Assembly: GCA_012845835.1 (NCBI GenBank)
Contig: JABAKD010000025.1
Coordinates: 25,775,504 to 25,839,503, forward strand
Direction: 5' to 3'
Source of the DNA: Undaria pinnatifida
Taxonomy: Eukaryota; Sar; Phaeophyceae; Laminariales; Alariaceae
Length of the DNA stretch: 64,000 nt
Shown here piece after piece: positions 23,818-35,800 of the stretch; position 1 is the stretch's first letter, and each line of letters starts with the position of its first letter. A program made the position numbers and the translations under genes. The notes below the pieces were generated by a model. That model was not told the DNA's origin, ran no database searches, and saw nothing but the letters and a program-made list of their open reading frames with translations.

Positions 23818-26800
23818 GTGAGGGAGGCACAAATCCCTATAAAAACTACACGAAGGGTTAGTATGCGAGTTAAACATTGAACACCTCGGCCCTGCTCTTG
23901 GCTTGGCACCCTGTGGTCCCTGGTCCCACCTCGTCCCTAAACACAACAAGGGTGTGCAAATAAAACGTTGCACACCCCAACGCTCTTCCCGCTTGCCACT
24001 CTGATCCCGCCCGGATCTGACCCCACCCCAGCCTAAGCCCTACATGTTGACCCTGGGTATGTCCCCGCTTGGCAGTCTGATCCCGCACGGACCCGATCCC
24101 ACCCCGGATTTGAGCCCTCTAAGTGTGTGCGGATTGAGGTTATACGTGTTATTGTACTGTATGGGTTGTTTTGCCTCTCGGTTGCGTCAAGGCCTAGATG
24201 AGGCAGTTCGCAGGACCACTCCATCTATGGTGGTGGTGGCGGTGGCGGGGGTATTGGGGACCGGGTCTGCCTGCTGCATGCAGTTCACGGTATGGTTATA
24301 TTATAGGCTACGAGGGCGCAATATGGACTAAGCTTTAAAGAACGTTTCATTTTCGTATTGATTTAGACTAGACTATACCACAACGAACGGTCCTTACATC
24401 TCCGCCCAGAGTGATGTACCTGGTGCCCGGGTATTAGACTACATGAGTTGCTGCTGTGTCCGTTGCACCTTTTCTTGGCGACGCATGTTGTCTCCTCGAG
24501 CACGTGCGTAGCATCACTAATGATCTAGGCTTGGAGGGCACAGTTATCGTTTTCTTCCGGCCTCTATTAATAGTCTTGTCTATACTCGTAGCCTCGTCTG
24601 CCGCATGACCACAAGGACGTGAGAGCGAGCGTTCTTCAGTGAATCCACCCGCGATCATGTCGGAGAGCCTGTCTGTCTGTGTGCCGCCGATTCACATGAA
24701 TTTAGAGTTTTGTGTGCGTTGCGCCTTTCCTTTGCCATGCATGTTGGTTCCTATTAATAGAGTACGTAATAGGCAGACTCTGAGCGTACTGCAGTAGTCT
24801 AATGGTAAAGCAGCCATTTCCTTCTGGCTTCTATAGGCTCGTCTGCTCGACGACTCTGCATTGGATCCACCCATCTACGACGATGTCGGAGAGCCGTCTG
24901 CCTGGGTGTGTTGTCATACGTGTTATAGACTAGTAGCTTGTTTGCGTTGTAAATTTTCTTTGCAGCACACGATGTTGTCTCCACGAGCACGTACTTGCTG
25001 TAGCTCTAGACTTGGAGGGTACATCATCAGTGGTACTGCACCCTTTACCTTCTTCCGGCCCTAATAGACTCGTTCGCGGGATGGCCACCAACTACCAGGA
25101 CGTGAGAGTGTTCTTCGCTTGATCCATTCATGAGCATGTCAGAGAACCTATGTTTAGACTATATGCGCGCTGCCACGAGTGTAGTTTGTTGTGTGGGCTG
25201 TACAGTACCTGTCGTTTGCGACGCCGCATGATATTGTCTCCACGAGCACGTACTACGTCGGAAGACTTGGACGGTGCAAACCCGTCGGTGCAAAATAGGA
25301 CACCGCCCGAAACCCGCGGGATAACTATGTGCGACCCATGGAAATAACTAAAAACCATGCACGGGTGACCCATGGGCCAGAACTATAAAAATATGGGAAT
25401 CCCATGACAGACCCATGGGCGAACTAAGTGCAGTACTATGAACCTGTGACGGGTGACTCATATATGCAAGCACGCGGGAGCCACCGGAAATCGATAGGAG
25501 ATCCATGGGCTACGACCCGTGGACCAAAATTCCGCTCTAACCCGTGCATGGGCGACCTGTGATGGGCCACCGCACTATGGACCTACGTACGGGTGATCCG
25601 TCGGCTAGCCCTACAAACCCATGGGCGACACACGGCCCGGTACTTTAAAATCATGGGCGATCCATGGGTCAGCACTCGTATTTGTTTATACCAACTAAAG
25701 TACTCATGGGTGACCCATGGAGACCCATGGTCGATCCATGGGCAAGCACCAAAAAAACATGGGTGACCCATGGGCCAGCGTGAGAGACCAATTGGCGATC
25801 CATGCGAAGAGCTAGAACCCCACGGTTAACCTATTGGTCAGCGCCGTCAACCCGTGAGAAATCCCATGCGAGGTACATGGATGACTTATTATGGGAATAA
25901 TTGTATGAACTCATGGGTAATCAATGGACAAACACTACACATAGACCCACGCATGAAAATAAATATATTGTCTAGACTTTATATATATCCACGCATGCGA
26001 ATTTCATGGGAGACCCATGTGCTATGATACGTGGGCCAGCATTTTAAACCCATGCATGGATGGGCGACCCACATGCCATTGCAGTAGTATGAGTTCACGG
26101 GTGACACCATGGACAAGCACTATAAACCCATGCGAGATCCATGGGCGACCCATGGGAGATCTACAGACGACGCATGCACCGTGTTGTAAACCCATGGGCG
26201 ACCCATGGCCCATGGGGCAGCGCTGTGTACCAACGGGAGTAGATATAAGCGATCCAAGGGATGGTAGATTCGTGAGCCAGTACCAAAAACCCATGGGTGA
26301 ACCATGGGCCACCACGCTAAACTCGCGGGAGATCCATGCGCGACGCAAGGGAAATTACTACAAAAAATGCAAGGGTGACCCATGGGCCAGTGTCAGGATA
26401 ACGGGATGAGACACCGAGCTTTCCTGCAGGTCGACCAGGTTAGCATGTCCTCGGTGTCACTCACTTTATAGCTCAGGAGTGGAAGAGAATCAGCTCGAGT
26501 ATTATGTTAGCATGTCCTCGGTGTCACTCACTTTATAGCTCAGGAGTGGAAGAGAATCAGCTCGAGTATTATTCCCTCAGGATCGCGGTGGCAAACTGAG
26601 CAAAGGGGCGTGTGTGCCTCTTTATCTCGTGACTATCCCCAGTACAAAACGCCATCCTATCAATACGAAAATGGCCAATCACTTATTGGAGTTGGGGTAA
26701 TTGCGGCCCTTCCAAGGCCGTACCATAGCACTAGCCCACCCTGATGAGCAGCATATGCAGAAATATGGGGAATTCGGAGAAACCCGATTCTACGAACTAG

Positions 26801-29800
26801 GACATGAGTCAAAGATGCTCGAAGCTACGGCGCCTCAAAACCCACTCAAGATCCCTTCTCACACCTTTGAATGGATAGATTCCGCAGCCGGGGAAAGCGC
26901 GAAGAATTGCAATTGAAGGAAATACTTAGGCGCTATGACAAGGTAAACCAAGCCCAAAACCTCCCACGGACCACCGGCATGGCGGGGGGAAGAATGAGGA
27001 AAAGACAAATACCCGAAACGGAAGGTCACACTACCTACAGCCCCGCGAGGGGGAGAACTGTTTAGCTGAAGATGTAGAACAAATGCAAAAAAAAAACACA
27101 CAATAACACAAATTCTCGTGCCACGTTCTGAATGGACAGTGTATCCTGGTCGCCTCCCGGCTCGGAGCTGACGGGGGCGTCGGCAGGGCGAAATTTGATC
27201 GAACACGAAAAAACAACAGTCCTGTGCCTCAAAGAGCGACCTGCTTACCCAGACCCTGGCCGGACACTGAGCCGGGGGGATCGGCAGGATTATTTTTTTT
27301 TGGTAGGAACCGCCCCGAACCCAGTCCAAACGCACAGCACAATAAGCCCATGATAATCCTATGGGAAGCGCGTGGACGACCCATGGGCAGAATGGTGAAT
27401 TTATCCATGACGAGTGGCCCATGTGGGCAAGAATTCTAGACGTAGGTCTGCTATGATGGGAAGTCCATGGCAGAACCATGGCCTATGACCTATCTATGAC
27501 CATGAAGCAGCACTCTGGTCCAAATCCGTGCATGGCTGACTCATGCACCACACACTATTACGGGTCTATGATAGACGACCCATGGGCTAGCGCGACACGC
27601 CATGGGCGACGCACGGGACGCTTTGTACACCCATGGGCGACACATGGGTCAGCACAATCTATTTTATAACTATTTTTCAAGGACGTCAGCCGTGAGTTTG
27701 TATATACCAATGGGAGTACCCATGAGCGACTGGGAGCCCCAAGGTCGATCCATGGGCAAGTACTAAGAACTCATGGGTAAACCATGGGCCACCACGCAAA
27801 ACCCGTGGGAGATCCATGAGCAACCCATGGAAAGGACTAAAAGCCCACGGATGACCCATGGGGCAGCGCTATAAACCCTTGGGAATCCTATAGGACACAC
27901 ATGTGGGTGACCCATGGGTAGGATTATAGAATCATGGGTGACCAATGGGCAAGCACTATAAACCCATGCACGGGAAGTCCATGGGGGACCCATATGGGTG
28001 ACCCATGGGCCACTACTATGAGTCCATGGGCGACACGTGGGCGAGCCCCTCGGCCAGTACCATAAAAACGTGGGAGACCCATGGGCGACGCACGGGACAC
28101 TCATGGGCGACGCATAGGTCGTGTTGTAAACCCAAGGGCGAGCCATGGGACAGCACTTTATTCCGACGGGATTTCTCATGGGCAACCCACGGGAGACCAG
28201 TGGGTGGCCCATGGGCAAGTGCTAAAAAATCCTGGGCGAACCATGGGCCATCACTCTAAGCCCGTGGGAAATCTATGGGCCGCCCACGAGCCAGTACGAT
28301 AAACCCATGTGGTTACCATGGGAGACCCATGGGCGACCTATGGACGACCCATGGACGACCCATGATGAGCAACCTATGGGCAGAACAATGAATCCATGCC
28401 CTAATACATTATCCCAGCGTAAAAAAGTCTCGATATGTTGCCACTGACTGTTCGAATCGATCGACAGCAAAATAAAGCATGTTCGTACCCGGTAACCCAG
28501 GTATTGTAAGCATCCACACGAGCCGCGCATACGTGTGACACCCCTTCCGCCCGCTCGCCTTCTGCACGTACGTACTTAACAAAAACGATGAAAAGGTGAT
28601 CCACGTCAGGAGCGGCGACGATGCTATCGTGCGCTCGCACGCTTGGCTGATTGCGTCCAACGTTCACTTTGTGGTACACCAGGGGGCCACGCTTACTCTT
28701 TGGGCGAAGAAGGCGATCGAGTTCCGCCGTGATCAGGTATCGTTTAGTGATGTCTTTGATTTGTTATGATGTTTTAGCCGTAAAAAATGTGCGGCATGAG
28801 CTTTGGTGTTGGTGTCTCATGAGCATTCCCAGCGGAAAGAAGTGTTGGAATCCAAGGCAAACCCATAGAAAAGGGAACCCATGCACGAAACTCCACCACC
28901 CCCCTTAATGTACCTGCTTCCTGTATAGCATCGATAGCTACTACTGTAATAATCGTGTACTTCGAAGTACACTGTAGTACCTGGTAGATTAAATCAGGTA
29001 TGGCATATGGGACATTCTGAAAAAATAGCGGCAGTAGCTAGTAGCGCTGCGGAAGTGAAAGTGCTCCTGCCACTACTGCTGCTGTGTCGACCTTTACGCC
29101 ATCGTCGTCGGCATTCGTCGGCGTTCCACTTCCACATTTGTTTCCGGAAACGCGAAGGCCTGATCGTGCGTGCACACGTTTGCTACCGAGTATACCAGAT
29201 ATGTTCACGCCCAGACTGGTATGGGAGTAGCGGAAATAGTAACAACAGTAGCAGTTTTAGCAGTACTACTGCAGTAGCAGAGGTACTATAGCAGTAGTCA
29301 CTCCCACCCCTTTGACCTGCAAAATTGTTAAGCTCACCGACAAATTAAAATTAAAAAACCGAAAAGGATGAAAGGTGTAAGGTGGACGGACCTACTACAG
29401 CACCTGCGAATAAACACAACTCGCCGAATACCGAAGCTACCTCCATAACCCTAGCAAGGGGCTGGGGAGGGAGGGGGGCGTTAATCACTGCCATGCATGT
29501 GGCCATAGTCTGTCGAACCAGGGACCCTCGCGTCCCTATGGGGCGACGGCGCACGTCGGGCATTCGCCGACCAGGCAGACAGACTTGCACCCAACGCAAG
29601 GCGCCGTGAGGCGTTCGATGGTTCGGGGGGGGGGGGGGGCGCCGAAGGGAGTGAAACGTGTCATCAAATAAGCACAGGTAAACACGAAAACCTATAATCC
29701 TGCATCTCGTCAAAAGCGACCAGCAGTACGCAAAAATCATCCCCGCCCGGTAACTAACGCGCGAGCGCCGGGGGGGGTGTATTCATTATATTACGCGGCC

Positions 29801-32800
29801 GTTGTCCGTAGGGTGATAGACCCTTACATCCCTACCGTGCCGGCGCGGAGCACGTCGGCTTTTCACTGACTGGGAAGAAGGTATTTGCCGCCATCCTGGA
29901 TGACCGTAGCCTTAAGACCGTACACGGTCGCATCCATGCCTGCAATGCCGGGACGGAGCACGCTGGGGTTTCACCCACCAGCTCCCCACACTGGGGAACG
30001 TAACAAATACACCTTTTGAGAAAGACGTGTGCTCTGCGAGTTTTCTACCATTTTGCACAGACAGCGAACAGCCCGTGGGGTCGTTCATGGGGCGGAAGGA
30101 CCAAGCAATGTTTTGACGCGTGCTGTGGTAGAGGTATCATAGCACGTTCTGGCCACTTGTTCTCCTGAAATGGCGGGTATATCCATAACCCAAACTAACT
30201 TAAACTAACTCCCAAGTATGTCACCCTCGTGTTTTGCGATATGGTTTTGCTTAATACGTAGGGCATGGGCTTGGTCATCGGGTTGCAATTCCAGTTTACT
30301 CAAAATACGTTTTGGGTGAGGTACTATTACTGTAGAGCTGATTAGGTTATGAGCCTCGGGAAAAGAATGGCGCACCACCCCCGTAGCATGTGTGTGTCGC
30401 TTAGACGCGTGCTACGATAGAGGCGCGCTATTTTTTTTCTGATTCTACTCCTTAATTTGGGAGCTTAAGACCTCTCCCAAAAACTGATGTGGACAAAAAT
30501 CAAACTACTACGACCGGATGAAAAACCCCATGGCCTAAAGTACACCAGGAGAAACTAGCAAAACAAATGGCCTAATATTTGTTTTTTTCCCACGATAGTA
30601 TTGGTAGGTTAAGGACCCCCGTTATCAAGAAAGCATTTTCGCCAAAAAAAGGTATACCTCTATGGTAGCATGCGTCCTTATCAAATTCGAGTTCCGGCTG
30701 GCTGAGGTATGGAGCATTTCGTGTGGGGAGAGCCCCCGGAAAAAATGCGGTGGAACCTCCTATGTACTCTAGTAGCCATAGTCAGAGGTTGATCGTCGTA
30801 CTTACATCTCAGCACGTGCATGCACATGCATGCACATGCATGCACATTGTTGTTGTTGTTCTTCTATTAACTCGCATAATCAAGTCCGTGGTCACAGGAC
30901 AGGCTCCAGTCACTCTGGAGCTGAGGAATACCCCAGGGAAAACACACACAACCCAAGGTGGTACAAGCATATATCACAGCCGACGCAATTCATGCCTCCA
31001 CCAGAAACATATAAAAGGGAATTCGGGAGTCAGTCTACGATGTGCCAGGTCACATGGTGCAGCCCAGCTATCAATTGTACATGTACATATGGTTCGTACA
31101 TGCGCATGGGGCAACCCAGAGGTCAATACGCATAACAATGCGCCAGTACTTAGCCCCCCCCCCCCCCCCCCCTATTCCCCTCCATTCGACCCTGCCATCT
31201 GCATACGCAAGAAAATACGTACAAGGCTCCAAATCCGCCTCACAAGTGGTTCTTGTTAGGATGCAGCTCACCTTCCATGCGACTCGCCGAACATCTCGCC
31301 GTGCAAGCAATCGATGTCTGCCTGGTCCATGAAAATCCGACGTGCAAACTTTCCCGGCATTGTAGAAAGGCGAGGGTCTATTTTCATCCCGCTACGTCTT
31401 GCATAAAATGAGTAACCCCCCCCCCCCCTCCCCCCCTCCATGTGCATAAAACTGCGCCTTTTATTTGGAAGAATTCTACGAAGCCGATCTTGAGCATCCT
31501 TGGAGAGGTTGCTTTCAAAGCTGACGGTTGGATCGACTCCTTCGGACGGGGCAGCAAGGTGAGGTCACCGCACATACAGTACACGTAGGACACAGATCAG
31601 ATCAGATCCTCCGCGTTCATCATGATCTCTTGTCATTCAGCGCAGACATATATATATATATATATCATCGCTGGTCTATACGATACGCTGTGCCAAAAAA
31701 AAACTGAAGTCTTATTGCCCGTGAGGTGCAGAGCCACTCGTGCGAATGGTGAAAAACCGGGAGTGAGCATGAGGTTATATCATAACATCCTCCCAACAAC
31801 GTTACAAGCACCTCGGACAGATGATAATTTGTTTTTGTTACGGGTGTGATTCAGGCAAGACATATCCCTGGTGTATACCAATTCACTTACTGAGACAGGG
31901 GAAAAAAACAGACACCTTCATACAATTATGTTGATCTACGCACAATGTGCGAGCGAGTGAAATAGAAACCGTGTAATACCAGGTACACTCAATCTCGTTC
32001 ATTGTGATGAATATATTATATCATCTCGTTCATTGTGATGAATGTATGTACAAGGTTTGACACAGTATTGGGCCATAAAAAAGTTGTATGCACTTGGCCT
32101 GTATGGATCACGTTGTCGGCTTGCAGTCGTAGTATGATCTACACGATCTAACACGTATTTCCTGGGGTGGACGTGTACTGCACATATCCTGCACAACCTA
32201 TCGCAGAGTCGTGCTACGGAAGCCCCCCCAACTTTTCTTTATTGAAATCGCCGGTTTTGAAAACCAGCTCCCGGCCTTATATCCTCAAATACGGCGCCCC
32301 TTGCCACCCCGACGTCATGGTTCGATAGCCCTTTGTAAACAAGAAAACACCCTATTAGGATAGTTTTATAACATCCTTCCTCGTGTCGAGCAACCATGAA
32401 CCGTTCGTTAAAGAAAATCCCTATTTTTTTTGGGGGGGGGCGTACTCATTTGTTGCTTGCCTAAGTCGTTTGATCATTGACCACGCATCGCATTCGAGAC
32501 GAGACACCCTTTCCTACTCCTAATGGAGACACCTCCAACGTTTGGGTGTTTATGCTTTTTCCATAAATTACCTAAAAACTGTTTGCTTATCCTATCCTCT
32601 TCCTGTTTCGCTGTCTGTGGCCACCATCTGTCTTCTAGGATAGCGATTGTTTTCTCGCTACTCTCTAGTCTACCAAACTTTTCCATGTCACATTCGTCTG
32701 ATTTTCTCATCTCCTCCTGTAACACATTCCGTTCCTCCTTATATATTTCACATTCTCCTACTATGTGAGAGTCCTACTCTTTATTGTTGTGCCGCACGGG

Positions 32801-35800
32801 CACGTTCTTGTAGACACGTCCTCCTCCTCCCGACTACTGGTACATCTCTTTTCTTCTTTCTGGTAGGTCAAGGACCCCGACACGAATTCGCAGTTTCAGC
32901 CTTTTGGCGTAGTTCATTGGGCCGTGCAAATACGTTTTCAATCCAATATCTTCCCTCAACGCCCCGTATATCTTACAAGTGTTTCTCCTTTTTCACCTTG
33001 TTTCTTAGCGCTAACGTTTCCCTTTCTTCTTTTCTTTCTTTCACTGTACCCCCCAAACTTCTCTCTAGACAGTACCTCTTCTTGGTCTCCTCCTAGCTCC
33101 TTCCATATTCTCTCGACTACCTTATCCCATCTTATCCCGGCTCTCGCTCTTTTGCTATTTTCTCCCATACAGCCCTATCAGCTATAGCTGGCAACCTCTT
33201 TTCTGGCATATTTTTTACTTTGTATTGCCACTGTACCTTTCTCATGTCTCTATTAGTTTTTAAGTGGGTGCCTTCCTAGTTCTGATCTTAATACTGTGTT
33301 ACTCGTCGTACTGGAGCATCCTAGTATATTTTTCGCTGCTGTCATTTGCACTGTTTCCAGTTGTTTTACGAACTTCGCGTTCCCTTCCAATACTTCTCCT
33401 GCATACTCTAGTGTTAAGATACGGCCTCGAAAGGCCTGTAATTATCCGAATTTGAGATCATTTGGATGAGTTTCGTATGATAAGGTTGGCGGTTTATATT
33501 CGGGAAAGTTAGGAATTAGATCGGAGGCACGTGCCTCCGATCTCAGAAGCTATCCCGGGCTCTGGTGGAAACGAATAAAGCTTCATCTCTACGAAGGAAC
33601 GAAAGTGAGTACTCTCCGAGGACCTGCTCAATTGGCAGACCTGCAGGGGGCACTCTGTGTCCCCCGCCATTAATTTAACATGTGGCGTCGACGGCAGGAC
33701 GTTCCCCTGCTCATGCGCCCTTGGATCATGCAAGCTTGCCACTCGACGGCGTCCTGCCACCTTGGCACCACGCGCACGTTGCGCATGCTGGAGCGCTTTT
33801 ATTGGTGGATTTGCATGAGTGTGTGCACCCGGTGGTGGCTTCGCCACTGGTTGAAGTGCCAAGCGCGGAAAACCCCACGGCTGACTGTCCGCTGGCCCAT
33901 CATCACAATGCCTCTGCCGGAAGGTCCAGGTATCGCCGTCAGTGTTGACTACTTCGGCCCCCTTCCGGTCACACCACGAGGCAACACCTACATCCTGCTG
34001 TTCACCGATCGCTTCAGTCGTCGGGCCGACATGTTCCCCGTCACTGCCGCTGAGTTCACCGCGGAAGGTACAGCCAATATCCTGGTGAACCAATACATCC
34101 CCTTGTGGGGGTGCCCGCGCACCATACTCTCGGACAACGGACTGTAGTTCTGCTCCAAGCCTTCACAAGCTGTATATCAGCTGTTAGGTGTACACAAGCT
34201 TGCTATAAGCTGCTATCATCCCAACTGTAACGGGGGCGTTGAGCGGGTAAATCACACCATGGCACAAATGCTGGCTATGGTCGTCAACGAGCGACAAGAC
34301 GACTGGGACTTGCATCTGCCCCACGTAGAATTCGCTTACAACAACTCTGTCAGCGCGGCGACGGGTTTGGCGCCCAACGAGGTCCACATGGACAAACTCC
34401 CACGGCTCCCTCTGACGATTTTCGACCGCACAGGTGTCGTGGGACACCAGAGTCTGGCCCGTGACCACCTGGCCTATTGCGATTCGGCCACCAACCGGCA
34501 AAAGCGCGCGAACGACATTGTCCGCGCACACCACGCCCTCACCGTTTCCCGTGTTAACCGCAGAAACTCCGCCCTCGCCGACGCGCTGCGTCCAGCACCT
34601 AACTTCACTGTGGGTGGTTGGGTATGGGTATACAATTCTGCCTCTACCATCCGCCAGGGTGTGAAGGCGAACACCGACGCCAAGGTACTCAAGGCCAAAC
34701 TCGCGCTTAACTGGACGGGCCCATACAAGGTCCTGGCCGTCGGTCCCTGCTCCGCCGCCGAGATCCCGGACCGCTCGCCGCTCGGTAGCAACCTCCTTTA
34801 TTTGGATCTCCCTTCCGACCTGCCTGGTTCGGACGCTCGTCGGCGTGTGGCCATCGAGCGCTGCAAACCCTGTGCCAACCCCCACGACAGCGGGGACATG
34901 CCCAAATACCTACCGGCGGGGCTGACACAGTATGTGCTCAACAAATTTTCCAAGAAGTCCCCGCCGTACCACGTCACTCAAGACGACGTTTCGACTCCCC
35001 TCCAACGGCTGGAGGTGGAGCAGATCACTGGCCATCAGTCGGTACGGGGGCGAGGTGGCGTCATCGCGGTGCTATACAAGACGCATTGGGCGGGACTCTC
35101 CGAACCCTCTTGGGAGCGGGAAATGGACCTTCACCTCTCCCGCTCCCACATCTTGCGTTATTAGGCCGGAACCCCGGACCAGCACCGCCAAACCAACCGC
35201 CTCTACCGCCGAATGCGGATCGGAGCGGCACAGCGTGAGCTCTCCCGCAACAACGGGGAACGTTTCCTAGCGCCGGGCTACGCCTGTGTTCCCCGCGCCG
35301 ATTGGCTCCGTCGCTACCACGACACAGTACTCCCTAAGGGAGCCCACTTTTGGTACAAGGGGGACGATGGTTTATGGTGGCTTGGAATAATCAGCGCGAG
35401 CACTACCGAGGACAAGGTATACCTGGTCCGCTTCCTGGACGACCCGGGACCGATTAAACTTCCTCTTCCCCCGGCGCGCTACACGATTTCAACGGGAGCC
35501 GTACGAGGTTCTTGGTGCTTGCAAGTTCACATCGCCAGTGCGTTTCCTCGGGGAATCCAACGTAACGTAGACGAATCTCGAGGCGCGGTCGTGGCCAGTT
35601 GACTTCCAAGCCACCACCGCTCCTCGATAGTTCTTCATTTTTTTTTAGTTATGAGTTTTGCGTCTTTGTCTTTGGGTTGTTCGTAGTGTCCTGAGAGTCT
35701 TCGTCGGGTTTTGGGGCGGTTTTCCATTGATTTTTATTTCTGTCCTGCCGAACCCCCTGCTCAGTACCGGGTCAGGGTTCGGGTAAAACGCCGCTATCTG

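Noticed and set aside
24780-24870. tRNA gene (TAGTCTAATGGTAAAGCAG resembles a D-arm)
   Set aside because: No matching T-arm or acceptor stem could be found, and the sequence is part of a ~250 bp tandem repeat.
32867-33000. Additional exon of the secreted-protein gene (GTAG/GTCAAGGACCCCGAC)
   Set aside because: The stretch is the antisense of the LINE fragment and shows RT-family coding on the minus strand instead.
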